From the NCBI GenBank assembly GCA_902765725.1, contig CACXAT010000005.1, forward strand, positions 62,001 through 126,000: 64,000 nt of DNA, in the 5' to 3' direction. The position numbers and the translations under genes were made by a program. This document shows, piece after piece, positions 9,386-18,154 of this stretch (the first letter of the stretch is position 1; each line of letters starts with the position of its first letter). The stretch is from an uncultured Lachnospiraceae bacterium (GTDB lineage: Bacteria; Bacillota; Clostridia; Lachnospirales; Lachnospiraceae). The notes under the pieces are model-generated. The model was given only the letters and a program-made list of their open reading frames with translations, did not search any database and was not told where the DNA came from.

Positions 9386-9414
9386 CTGACAGAGCAGAGA
9401 ATATCTGGTACAAT
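9386..9414 (+). promoter_or_regulatory. Promoter of the secreted protein gene at 9483
   Basis: CTGACA (9386-9391), 17 bases, TACAAT (9409-9414), about 69 bases upstream of the start codon. Good match to the housekeeping consensus. Confidence 0.65.
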
Positions 9415-9482
9415 TATTCGGATGTAATGGTCTTTTGACCGGAAACCAGCAGATCTGAGAGGGACATGATGGAGGGATGAAT

Positions 9483-10277
9483 ATGAATAAGCGATCTGTT
9501 TTGCGTACATTGCTGGCGGCAGCTGTATTTACTCTGATGATGAGCATCGGTGTATGGGCAGAGGCCTATGGACCGAATATACAGCTTTCAACCTCGGTTC
9601 TGGATACAGATGTAGTTGCTACTGACAGCACGATGCTGCACAGACTGGAAGTTCCCAGCGACGGTGTGGTTTCCTTTACCGGCGTAGAGTACAGTTCCTA
9701 CAGCAACAACAAGTACGGACTGAGTTTTTCACTGCTGTCATCCTCGTTTACTCCGATTAACCGTTATGGTTCTTCTTCCACCTACGTGAACGGTGCGGAT
9801 GTGAATTCCAGCAGTTTCAGCAGAGAGTATGCGCTGAAAAGGGGGACCTACTTTATCCGTGTGACCAATACAAAGTACTATACGATCAGGACCCTGTTTA
9901 CGGCAGCGAATGATCAGGGCGGCCTGTCAAAAAAGAAAGCAGCGACTCTGAAGCGCAAGGCCCAGAAGTCCTGTGTGTTCGGCGCAGGCGAGACCTATGA
10001 TAAAGCAGAATGGTTCAAGATCAATCTGACAAAGCCCAGAAAGCTTACGCTGGAGGTCACCGCGCACGGTGATGCTTCCTACAGAGTCACCTTCTCCGGT
10101 CCGAAGCCCTACAAAAAAGGGGACGTAAGCTATGTCAGCTCCGGAAATGTGATGACGGCAAAGTACTGGATCCGGAGAGGAAGAAAGAAGCTGAAGCTCA
10201 AGAAGGGCAAATATTATGTGAAGATTCAGCGGAGCAGCAATAATGTATCCGGGTACTGCACTGTGAAGTGGTGGTAA
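9483..10277 (+). CDS. Secreted protein of unknown function
   Basis: A 264-residue exported protein. A clear signal peptide (KRS start, hydrophobic run, cleavage near VWAEA) covers about 25 residues. The remainder is rich in Ser, Tyr, Lys and beta-strand-like sequence, and appears to hold two similar beta-sandwich units (around residues 45-140 and 165-262). Each ends in a strand of the type GTYFIRV or GKYYVKI. This is the usual pattern of pre-peptidase C-terminal-type domains, but the assignment is only by eye. No catalytic motif or wall anchor is seen. GGAGGG at 9471-9476 is too close to the ATG at 9477 and fits ATG 9483. It stands alone with its own promoter. Confidence 0.75.
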   Translation: MNKRSVLRTLLAAAVFTLMMSIGVWAEAYGPNIQLSTSVLDTDVVATDSTMLHRLEVPSDGVVSFTGVEYSSYSNNKYGLSFSLLSSSFTPINRYGSSSTYVNGADVNSSSFSREYALKRGTYFIRVTNTKYYTIRTLFTAANDQGGLSKKKAATLKRKAQKSCVFGAGETYDKAEWFKINLTKPRKLTLEVTAHGDASYRVTFSGPKPYKKGDVSYVSSGNVMTAKYWIRRGRKKLKLKKGKYYVKIQRSSNNVSGYCTVKWW

Positions 10278-10332
10278 ATCGGACCGCAGGCCGCTGAGGC
10301 TTTAGAATTAATCAGTTACAGGAGTATACACC

Positions 10333-12987
10333 ATGAGTAAAAAGGAACTTGCGAAGACTTACAATCCGTCCGGGATGGAAGACGCGATCTACCAGTCCTG
10401 GATGGACAAGGGATATTTCCACGCGAAGGTGAATCCGGACAAGAAGCCGTTCACCATCGTTATGCCGCCGCCAAATGTTACCGGCCAGCTGCATATGGGA
10501 CATGCACTTGACAATACGCTTCAGGACATCCTGATCCGCTGGAAGAGAATGCAGGGCTATGAAGCTCTGTGGCAGCCCGGTACGGACCATGCCGCGATCG
10601 CGACCGAGGTAAGGGTCACGAACATGCTCAAGGAGAAGGGCATCGACAAGCATGAGATCGGGCGTGAGAAATTCCTGGAATACTGCTGGGACTGGAAAAA
10701 TGAGTACGGCAGCCGTATCCTGAACCAGCTCAAGAAGCTGGGCTCCTCCGCAGACTGGGAGAGAGACCGCTTCACGATGGATGAGGGCTGTTCACGCGCG
10801 GTCGAGACAGTCTTCTGCAAGCTCTATGAGAAGGGCTGGATCTACAAGGGAAGCCGGATCATCAACTGGTGCCCGAAGTGCCAGACCTCTCTGTCTGACG
10901 CTGAGGTAGAGCACGAGGATCAGAACGGTTTCTTCTGGCATATCAATTACCCGGTGGTCGGGGAAGAGGGACGCTTCGTAGAGATCGCTACGACCCGTCC
11001 GGAGACCATGCTGGGTGATACGGCTGTGGCCGTAAACCCGGAGGATGAGCGCTATCAGGATCTGGTAGGCAAGACTCTGGAGCTTCCGCTGACCGGAAGA
11101 CAGATCCCGGTGATCGCGGATGCGTACGTGGACAAGGAATTCGGAACCGGCTGCGTGAAGATCACGCCCGCCCACGACCCGAATGACTTTGAGGTCGGCA
11201 AGCGCCACGGTCTGGAAGAGATCAATATCCTCAATGACGACGCGACCATGAACGGCCTGTGCGGCAAGTATACCGGCATGGACCGCTACGAGGCACGCAA
11301 GGCGATCGTAGAGGATCTCAAGGAACTCGGCCTGCTGGTGAAGGTGGTGCCGCATACCCATGCGGTCGGTACCCATGACCGCTGCCATACGACGGTCGAG
11401 CCGATGATCAAGCCCCAGTGGTTTGTGAAGATGGACGAGATGGCAAAGGCAGCGCTGGACGTGGTGAAGACGGAAGATCTGAACTTCGTGCCGGAGCATT
11501 TTGACAAGACCTATATCCACTGGCTTGAGAACATCAAGGACTGGTGCATCTCCAGGCAGCTGTGGTGGGGACACCGCATCCCGGCCTACTACTGCGATTC
11601 CTGCGGAGAGGTGGTCGTGCATGCAGGCGGCGCGCCCTCAGTGTGCCCGAAGTGCGGATGCACTCATTTCACACAGGATGAGGATTCCCTGGATACCTGG
11701 TTCTCCTCGGCGCTGTGGCCCTTCTCCACGCTGGGATGGCCGGACAAGACCCCGGAGCTGGAGTACTTCTATCCGACGGACGTTCTGGTGACAGGCTACG
11801 ATATCATCTTCTTCTGGGTCATCCGCATGGTATTTTCCGCTCTGGAGCAGACCGGGAAGAGCCCGTTCAAGTACGTGCTGATCCACGGCCTGGTCCGCGA
11901 TGACAAGGGCCGCAAGATGTCCAAGTCCCTGGGCAATGGAATCGACCCGCTGGAGATCATTGACAAGTACGGTGCCGACGCTCTGCGCCTGACACTGGTT
12001 ACCGGCAACGCTCCCGGCAATGACATGCGTTTCTACTATGAGCGCGTGGAGAATTCCAGGAACTTTGCCAATAAGATCTGGAACGCGACAAGATTCATAT
12101 TGATGAATCTCGATAAGAGCGACGTTCCGGAAACTATCGATCCCGATATGCTGACCGGCGCGGACCGCTGGATCCTGTCCAGAGTCAATACACTGGCGAA
12201 GGAAGTCACCGAGAACATGGACAAGTTCGAGCTGGGCATCGCTGTCCAGAAGGTCTATGACTTCCTGTGGGATGAGTTCTGCGACTGGTATATCGAGATG
12301 GTGAAGCCGCGTCTGTACTCGGAAGAGGATCCGACCAAGGCCGCTGCTCTGTGGACCCTGAAGCAGACCCTGGTGCAGGGACTGAGGCTCCTGCATCCCT
12401 TCATGCCGTTCATCACAGAGGCACTCTACCAGTCTGTGAATGATACCGATGACTCCATCATGGTATCCCCGTGGCCGGTATACAAAGAAGAGTGGAACTT
12501 TGCTTCAGAAGAGACAGAGATCGGAACGATCAAGGATGCAGTCCGCGCGATACGCACGGTCCGCACCTCCATGAACGTGGCGCCTTCCAGAAAGGCGAAG
12601 GTCTATGTGGTCTCCCAGGATGCGGGTATCCGGAAGATCTTCGAGAAGGGCCGCCTGTTCTTCGCGTCTCTGGGCTCCGCTTCAGAGGTGATCGTACAGG
12701 AGGATAAGAGCGGTATCGCCGATGACGCGGTCTCCACGCTGATCCACAATGCTTCGATCTATATCCCGATGGAAGAGCTCGTTGATATCGCGAAGGAGAT
12801 CGAGCGCCTGGAGAAGGAGCGCGCGAAGCTCGAGGGCGAACTGAAGCGCTCCAACGGCATGCTGAAAAATGAAAGATTCCTCTCCAAGGCCCCCGCACAG
12901 AAGGTCGAGGAGGAGAAGGCGAAGCTTGCGAAGTATCAGAAGCTGATGGATCAGGTGACAGAGCGCCTGAGCCAGCTGAGAAAATAA
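10333..12987 (+). CDS. valS: Valyl-tRNA synthetase
   Basis: An 884-residue class I aminoacyl-tRNA synthetase, usual length for ValRS. Signatures: HIGH box as HMGH at residues 54-57 after [13 protein letters not shown] near 529, an editing domain in between, and a C-terminal coiled coil ([12 protein letters not shown]) characteristic of ValRS that contacts the tRNA. The tRNA-recognition segment [11 protein letters not shown] is present. The leader between the preceding stop and the start is only 55 bases, too short for a T-box, so no T-box control is visible. Confidence 0.97.
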   Translation: MSKKELAKTYNPSGMEDAIYQSWMDKGYFHAKVNPDKKPFTIVMPPPNVTGQLHMGHALDNTLQDILIRWKRMQGYEALWQPGTDHAAIATEVRVTNMLKEKGIDKHEIGREKFLEYCWDWKNEYGSRILNQLKKLGSSADWERDRFTMDEGCSRAVETVFCKLYEKGWIYKGSRIINWCPKCQTSLSDAEVEHEDQNGFFWHINYPVVGEEGRFVEIATTRPETMLGDTAVAVNPEDERYQDLVGKTLELPLTGRQIPVIADAYVDKEFGTGCVKITPAHDPNDFEVGKRHGLEEINILNDDATMNGLCGKYTGMDRYEARKAIVEDLKELGLLVKVVPHTHAVGTHDRCHTTVEPMIKPQWFVKMDEMAKAALDVVKTEDLNFVPEHFDKTYIHWLENIKDWCISRQLWWGHRIPAYYCDSCGEVVVHAGGAPSVCPKCGCTHFTQDEDSLDTWFSSALWPFSTLGWPDKTPELEYFYPTDVLVTGYDIIFFWVIRMVFSALEQTGKSPFKYVLIHGLVRDDKGRKMSKSLGNGIDPLEIIDKYGADALRLTLVTGNAPGNDMRFYYERVENSRNFANKIWNATRFILMNLDKSDVPETIDPDMLTGADRWILSRVNTLAKEVTENMDKFELGIAVQKVYDFLWDEFCDWYIEMVKPRLYSEEDPTKAAALWTLKQTLVQGLRLLHPFMPFITEALYQSVNDTDDSIMVSPWPVYKEEWNFASEETEIGTIKDAVRAIRTVRTSMNVAPSRKAKVYVVSQDAGIRKIFEKGRLFFASLGSASEVIVQEDKSGIADDAVSTLIHNASIYIPMEELVDIAKEIERLEKERAKLEGELKRSNGMLKNERFLSKAPAQKVEEEKAKLAKYQKLMDQVTERLSQLRK

Positions 12988-13046
12988 ATCTGAGAGAATA
13001 GATTGAGATTCCCTGCTCCGGATCAGAACCGGAAGGAAGACCGATC

Positions 13047-13081
13047 CCCCCGGCCGTGAGAAACGGCCGGGGGATCTTTTT
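13047..13081 (+). terminator. Intrinsic terminator after valS
   Basis: An 11-base-pair GC-rich stem (13047-13057 with 13063-13073, loop GAGAA) extended across a bulge and followed by TTTTT at 13077-13081. Confidence 0.9.
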
Positions 13082-13164
13082 GTGTGAAGCAGAGAGCGCC
13101 TGCGGTCAGGCTGGCAGAGAGCGTCGGCAGCCTGTTAAGAAAAACTTCAGAAAGATACAGAAAA

Positions 13165-13200
13165 CATCCGCACGACAGAGCGGCAGGCGGATGCTACAAT
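13165..13200 (+). promoter_or_regulatory. Promoter with overlapping inverted repeat ahead of the YARHG gene
   Basis: ACGACA (13172-13177), 17 bases, TACAAT (13195-13200) forms a candidate promoter 51 bases before the start codon. A 7-base inverted repeat, CATCCGC (13165-13171) and GCGGATG (13187-13193), brackets the -35 and spacer and would be well placed for a repressor. The rest of the 264-base gap after valS holds only the terminator. Confidence 0.5.
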
Positions 13201-13251
13201 ACAATCAGCTTACAGATTCGAGCGAAGCCAACGTAGAGGGGGACAGACAGT

Positions 13252-14370
13252 ATGAAGAGAGAGAAGTTGAGTTTCCGGCCGCACCTCGTGCCGCTGTGCG
13301 CATTGGTCATGATCGCCGCAGCCCTTCTGGTGACGAAGCCGCAGACTGCCAGAGCAGATAATGTATACGGATATCTGCTTCCGGAGAGCAGCTACACCTA
13401 TCTGGATGCTTCCGTCGTATCTTCATGGCCGGCGCAGGTAGTGTGCTATGCCAAGAATGAGATCTATGCCAGAAACGGCAGGCAGTTTGTATCGACTGAG
13501 CTGCAGAACTGGTTCAACATGCAGTACTGGTATACACCGATCTATACCCCGACGCAGTTCTCGGATTCCATGCTGAATGTGTATGAGACCGCGAACGTGC
13601 GGATGCTCTCGGACCGCGAGGCCGCCCTGGGGATGTATGCCCTGGATACTCCGGGGTACAGCTACAATGTAGTCTATCAGTACCTCAGCTCCACCACCGG
13701 GACGACACAGTACTACGTCAATCCCTACACCTATATCTTCTATGACAGCAATACGAGACTGCTGACAGAGTCGGACGTGGCGGGACTTACAGCCCAGGAA
13801 GCCTGCTTTGCCAAGAATGAGATCTATGCCAGAAGAGGATATATCTTCGTCTCGACGGAGCTGTCGGATTACTTTAACGCCAAGAACTGGTACTGGGGAA
13901 CGGTAGATTCCTCCGGATTCTCCCCGTCGGTGTTCAATTCCTACGAGGTGGCGAACGTCGAGCTTCTCCAGCGCAGGGAGAATGAGCTCTCTCCGGGCGG
14001 ATACGTGCTGGATCAGCCGGGGTACTCCTACCAGAACATCGGAGCCTACTCCTCCGGGAATATCATCCAGGCCACCCAGTCAGACTACATCTTCTACGAC
14101 AGCGCGGTGCGCAGCCTGACCGACGCGGAGGTATCCAGCCTGTCGCTGCAGATGATCTGCTACGCGAAGAATGAGATCTACGCAAGGAGAGGCTATATCT
14201 TCCAGTCACAGGAGCTGAGAGACTACTTCGGAAGCAAGTCCTGGTACTATCCCAAGGTGCCGGCATCGGCTTTCTCCGATCAGGTATTCAACAGCATCGA
14301 GATCGCGAATATCGCCCTGTTGAAGAAGTATGAGTATTCCATCAATCCGAACGGGTATCAGCTCTACTGA
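13252..14370 (+). CDS. Exported protein with three YARHG domains
   Basis: A 372-residue secreted protein. The signal peptide (residues 1-35, ending ARADN) is followed by three repeats of about 100 residues. Each repeat contains the hallmark CYAKNEIYARRG or CFAKNEIYARRG segment, then an F-x-S-x-EL-x-x-(W/Y)F stretch and a closing F-N-x-x-E-x-AN-x-x-L. The first copy reads YARNG instead of YARRG. YARHG domains are extracellular and of unknown function. No membrane anchor or sorting signal is seen. GGGGGACAG lies before ATG 13252. It has its own promoter and a following hairpin. Confidence 0.85.
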   Translation: MKREKLSFRPHLVPLCALVMIAAALLVTKPQTARADNVYGYLLPESSYTYLDASVVSSWPAQVVCYAKNEIYARNGRQFVSTELQNWFNMQYWYTPIYTPTQFSDSMLNVYETANVRMLSDREAALGMYALDTPGYSYNVVYQYLSSTTGTTQYYVNPYTYIFYDSNTRLLTESDVAGLTAQEACFAKNEIYARRGYIFVSTELSDYFNAKNWYWGTVDSSGFSPSVFNSYEVANVELLQRRENELSPGGYVLDQPGYSYQNIGAYSSGNIIQATQSDYIFYDSAVRSLTDAEVSSLSLQMICYAKNEIYARRGYIFQSQELRDYFGSKSWYYPKVPASAFSDQVFNSIEIANIALLKKYEYSINPNGYQLY

Positions 14371-14411
14371 TGTCCCGTAGGGAACAGGATAAGAATTAAT
14401 TATGAAGAATG

Positions 14412-14454
14412 CGCAGGCAGGATAATTGTCCGTTTCGGCAAACTCCTGCCTGCG
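14412..14454 (+). repeat. Perfect 11-base inverted repeat between the YARHG gene and addB
   Basis: Arms 14412-14422 and 14444-14454 pair perfectly around a 21-base loop. The T-run after it is poor (TTATAC), so it may be a weak terminator of the YARHG gene, a leader hairpin for addB, or a protein-binding site. A TATACT box at 14456-14461 follows directly. Confidence 0.55.
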
Positions 14455-14500
14455 TTATACTATGAATAACGGCTACAGGCAGACATACAGGAGTGTATAT

Positions 14501-17500
14501 ATGGCTTTGCGACTGATCCTCGGCTCTTCCGGAAGCGGCAAGAGCCGCCTGTTGTTTGACACGGTACTGAAGCGTGCTCAGGAACATCCTGAAGGACGCT
14601 TTATCGTGCTGGTCCCGGAGCAGTTCACCATGCAGACCCAGCGCGATCTGGTGGAACTGAGCAGCTGCGGAGGGATCCTCAATATCGACGTGCTCAGTTT
14701 CACCCGGCTTGCCTACAGGGTCTTTGAACAGACCGGGGTTGAGAGAAGGGCGGTGCTGAGCGAGACCGGCAAGAGCCTGCTGCTGCGCCTGATCGCCGCA
14801 AGAGAAGGGTCAGAGCTTGCGCTGCTGTCCGGAATCCTGGACAGGCCCGGCGTCATCGGGGAAATGAAATCGATCCTCTCTGAGCTGGACCAGTATGGCA
14901 TCACGCCGGACACGCTCTCAAAGCTGCAGGCAGAGCTTGCCGCAAGTCCGGGGAGCCAGCGCCTCTCCCGCAAGCTGGAAGAGATCCGGCTTCTCCAGGA
15001 GGCCTTTGAGAGATACCAGTCAGATCATTTTATCACCGGTGAAAAACTGCCCAGAGTGCTGTGCGCGAAGGCGCCGCTGGATCCGACCCTGAAGGGGGCC
15101 GAGCTGTATCTGGACGGATACACCGGCTTTACGCCTGCACAGCTTGACGTCATAGAGACGCTGCTTCCCATCGCGGCGGACATCACCGTCACGGTTACGA
15201 TCGACCCTCAGGTGAAGGAGCTTCGGGCGGAGGATCCCATCCGTGCCTTTGAAACGGGCACCTACAGGGGCTATGAACTGTTCGCGCTCTCCAGACGGAC
15301 GATCGCGTCGCTGATCGAGGCTGCAAGACGCTGCGGCGTATCCATCGAGAGCCCCTGGGTCCTGGACGGATCCGTCGGGAGGCTGAAGAGGGGAAGCGAG
15401 CTTGACTGGCTGGAGCGCCACCTCTTCCGACAGGGAAGAGCAGGCCGGGAGCCGTATGCGGCGCCCGGGGCCGATTGTCAGAACACTTACGCAGCGCCCG
15501 GGGCCGATTGTCAGAACACTTACGCGGCACCCGGAACCGATGGTCAGAGTCCGAATGGGGCACCCTGCCCGGAAGACCAGGATCTGCAGAGGCAGCAGAT
15601 CCTGCTTCGAAGCTGCGCGGATCCCTGGGATGAGGCTGTGTCGGCGGCGGTGACGGTTAGAGAGCTTCTGGGGAGGGGCATGCGGTATCGTGACATTGCC
15701 ATCGTCTGCGGAAGCATGAAGGAGTATTCGGAATACATCAGAAGGGCATTTGATACCTACGAGATTCCGTATTTCATCGACCAGTCCTCACCGGTGATCC
15801 TGAACCCGGCGTTTGAATATGTGGAGAGCTGCATCGATGTTCTGGAGAAGAATTATTCCTATGAGAGCGTCATGCGGCTGATCCGGACCGGACTGGTTCC
15901 GGGAGCTTCGAAGGAGGAGGCGGATCTTCTGGAGAATTATCTTCTTGCCGCCGGGATCCGGGGAAGAAAGGCCTGGAGCAGCCCATTTACCAGGAAGACC
16001 AGAAAGCAGGATGAGACCCTGCGTCTGGCTGCGGAGCGCGCAAGGGGCGCTTTTATGGAGAAGTTCCTGCCCTTTGCGGAGGTGATGAAGAGAGGAAAGG
16101 CACCCCTTCGGGAGAGGGCGGCGGCTCTGTGGCAGTTCATACTCGACTGCGATATCCCCGCGAAGATGGAGGAGCTGGGAGAGGCCTGCGCGCAGGAAGG
16201 CAGACAGGACAGGGCCGCGGAGTACGGACAGGTGGTCCGGGTGATCGCCGATGTCCTGGATGAGGCGGCTGAACTGATCGGGGACGAGCCCGTGACCCGC
16301 AGGCAGTTCATGGACATCCTCAAGGCCGGCTTCTCGGAAGCGAAGATCGGCATCATCCCGCCCGGGATCGATGAGGTCCATGTGGGCGATCTGCAGAGGA
16401 CCCGGCTTGAGCATATCCGGGCGGTCCTGTTTCTGGGGCTCAATGACGGCTTTGTTCCTCCCAGAAGGACCCGGGGCGGCGTCCTGAATGATATGGAGCG
16501 GGAGACCCTGAAGGAGCGCCATGTGAGGCTCGCCCCCACCGCCAGGGAGGATGCCAATATACAGCAGTTTTATCTGTATCTGACGCTGACCAAGCCGTCG
16601 GATCTTCTTGTGCTGTCCTGGTCGGAAGCCGACAGAAAGGGCGGTGAGATGAGATGCGCGTCGGTGGTGACCTCCATCCGGAAGCTGTTTCCGGCCAGGG
16701 GGCTTCTGAGCGCTGCGTCCCAGAAACCTTATTACGCAGTTACCTCCCGAAGGACCGGATTGCCGGTTCTTGCGGGGGCGCTCTCTGACTGGCTCTGGAG
16801 TGATCAGGAGACGGCTCTTCGCCGGGAGGCGGAGCTCAGAGAGCTTCTGAGGATCTACAGAGAACCGGGGGGCGCCTGGCAGCAGGAGGCGCTGGCACTG
16901 CTTGCAAAGGCTGGCAGCAGCGCCATGTCTGCAGACATCGATCCTGAGACTGCCGCCAGGCTGTATGGCAGTGTTCTTCGCGGCAGCATCTCAAGACTTG
17001 AGGAATATGCCCTCTGCCCCTTCAGGCAGTTTGCCAGCTACGGGCTGGAGCTGAGGGAGCGGGAGGAATACACCATAGAGAGCAGCGATACCGGCAATCT
17101 CCTGCATGCTTCGATGGAGATCTTCTCCAGGAGGATGAAGGAGAATCCCGAGGGCTATACCTGGGACACCATCCCCGATGAGGTGAGGGACGAGTGGGCC
17201 CGGGACGCGCTGGCCCAGGCACTGGGGACGCAGAATGCGGAGCTGTACCGGGATTCTGCGAGAGGCATGGACACGATGGAGCGCTGCCGCGGGGTTGTGG
17301 AGCGGACGGTCCGGACGATCCAGGCCCAGGTGCGCCGGGGGCTGTTTGTGCCGGCAAGGTTTGAGGTGGAATTCAACTCGGCTGATGAGATGACCGGGAT
17401 CGGTCATCTTCCGGGAGGCGCGCAGCTGCAGCTTCGGGGAAGGATCGACCGGATCGACGAGTGCGAGGATGAGAAGAGCAATACGGTCTACGTGAAGGTG

Positions 17501-18154
17501 ATCGACTACAAGTCCTCTGAGACAACGACAGATCTTGAACGCTTTATCACCGGAGAGCAGCTTCAGCTGATCGTGTACATGGACGCGGCGGCAAGGCTGG
17601 AGCAAAGATCAGACAGCAGCCGCACCGTAGTCTGCGCAGGGCTGTTTTACTATGAGATGCAGGATCCGATCCTGAAGTCAGACAGCGCCGGGGAGGACCC
17701 GGAGAGTGCCATGCTCCGGGAGACGAGGGTCAGAGGACTTCTGAACGCGGATCCGGAGGTGCTTCAGAGACTGGACAGGACGCTTATGCCCGGCAGCAGC
17801 TCCCTGGTGATCCCTGCGAGGCTGAATAACGACGGGTCGCTGAGGAGCAATTCCAATGCTTTGACCACGCAGCAGATCGATGAGCTGCGTGCGTATTCCA
17901 GGGTCAGGATGAGGCAGATCGCATCCTCGATCCTGGAGGGGGAGATCCGGCCTGTGCCCTCCAGAGGCTCCGGCAGCACTGCCTGCGATTACTGCAGCTA
18001 CGGTGATGTCTGCCATTTCAATGCCCGGGAGCGGGGCATGGCATATAACGAGAGAATCAAGAGAGACGACGCACAGAGGTGGTCTGCCATCAGAGATGCG
18101 ATCCATCCGCAGGAAGAGGGAGCGGACAGGACCGGAGGTACACAGAATGGCTGA
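14501..18154 (+). CDS. addB: AddB subunit of the AddAB helicase-nuclease
   Basis: A 1217-residue AddB. The P-loop GSSGSGKS is at residues 8-15. The C-terminal RecB-like nuclease has DYKSS near residue 1001. The four iron-sulphur cysteines are all visible: Cys839 (CPFRQF), Cys1162, Cys1165 and Cys1171, in the family spacing. With AddA it resects double-strand breaks for RecA loading, the Firmicute counterpart of RecBCD. ATG 14501 is chosen because AGGAG sits seven bases upstream; earlier in-frame starts at 14426 (TTG) and 14462 lack a site. It carries an unusual in-frame tandem repeat at residues 320-352 (see separate entry). The addA start overlaps its end by eight bases. Confidence 0.95.
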   Translation: MALRLILGSSGSGKSRLLFDTVLKRAQEHPEGRFIVLVPEQFTMQTQRDLVELSSCGGILNIDVLSFTRLAYRVFEQTGVERRAVLSETGKSLLLRLIAAREGSELALLSGILDRPGVIGEMKSILSELDQYGITPDTLSKLQAELAASPGSQRLSRKLEEIRLLQEAFERYQSDHFITGEKLPRVLCAKAPLDPTLKGAELYLDGYTGFTPAQLDVIETLLPIAADITVTVTIDPQVKELRAEDPIRAFETGTYRGYELFALSRRTIASLIEAARRCGVSIESPWVLDGSVGRLKRGSELDWLERHLFRQGRAGREPYAAPGADCQNTYAAPGADCQNTYAAPGTDGQSPNGAPCPEDQDLQRQQILLRSCADPWDEAVSAAVTVRELLGRGMRYRDIAIVCGSMKEYSEYIRRAFDTYEIPYFIDQSSPVILNPAFEYVESCIDVLEKNYSYESVMRLIRTGLVPGASKEEADLLENYLLAAGIRGRKAWSSPFTRKTRKQDETLRLAAERARGAFMEKFLPFAEVMKRGKAPLRERAAALWQFILDCDIPAKMEELGEACAQEGRQDRAAEYGQVVRVIADVLDEAAELIGDEPVTRRQFMDILKAGFSEAKIGIIPPGIDEVHVGDLQRTRLEHIRAVLFLGLNDGFVPPRRTRGGVLNDMERETLKERHVRLAPTAREDANIQQFYLYLTLTKPSDLLVLSWSEADRKGGEMRCASVVTSIRKLFPARGLLSAASQKPYYAVTSRRTGLPVLAGALSDWLWSDQETALRREAELRELLRIYREPGGAWQQEALALLAKAGSSAMSADIDPETAARLYGSVLRGSISRLEEYALCPFRQFASYGLELREREEYTIESSDTGNLLHASMEIFSRRMKENPEGYTWDTIPDEVRDEWARDALAQALGTQNAELYRDSARGMDTMERCRGVVERTVRTIQAQVRRGLFVPARFEVEFNSADEMTGIGHLPGGAQLQLRGRIDRIDECEDEKSNTVYVKVIDYKSSETTTDLERFITGEQLQLIVYMDAAARLEQRSDSSRTVVCAGLFYYEMQDPILKSDSAGEDPESAMLRETRVRGLLNADPEVLQRLDRTLMPGSSSLVIPARLNNDGSLRSNSNALTTQQIDELRAYSRVRMRQIASSILEGEIRPVPSRGSGSTACDYCSYGDVCHFNARERGMAYNERIKRDDAQRWSAIRDAIHPQEEGADRTGGTQNG
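15458..15556 (+). repeat. Three 33-nt in-frame tandem repeats inside addB
   Basis: Three consecutive 33-base units (15458-15490, 15491-15523, 15524-15556). Each encodes 11 residues of the form AAPGADCQNTY; the first two are nearly identical and the third has diverged (AAPGTDGQSPN). A partial fourth unit (GAPCPEDQD) follows. They insert a Pro/Gly/Asp-rich flexible stretch between folded parts of AddB. Confidence 0.9.

Noticed and set aside
6757..9510. Open frame of 917 codons on the minus strand opposite clpP, clpX and engB
   Set aside because: Three well-identified genes occupy the other strand; the antisense frame is a compositional shadow.
10278..10332. Possible T-box leader ahead of valS
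   Set aside because: The gap is only 55 bases, far too short, and no specifier stem or T-box sequence is visible.
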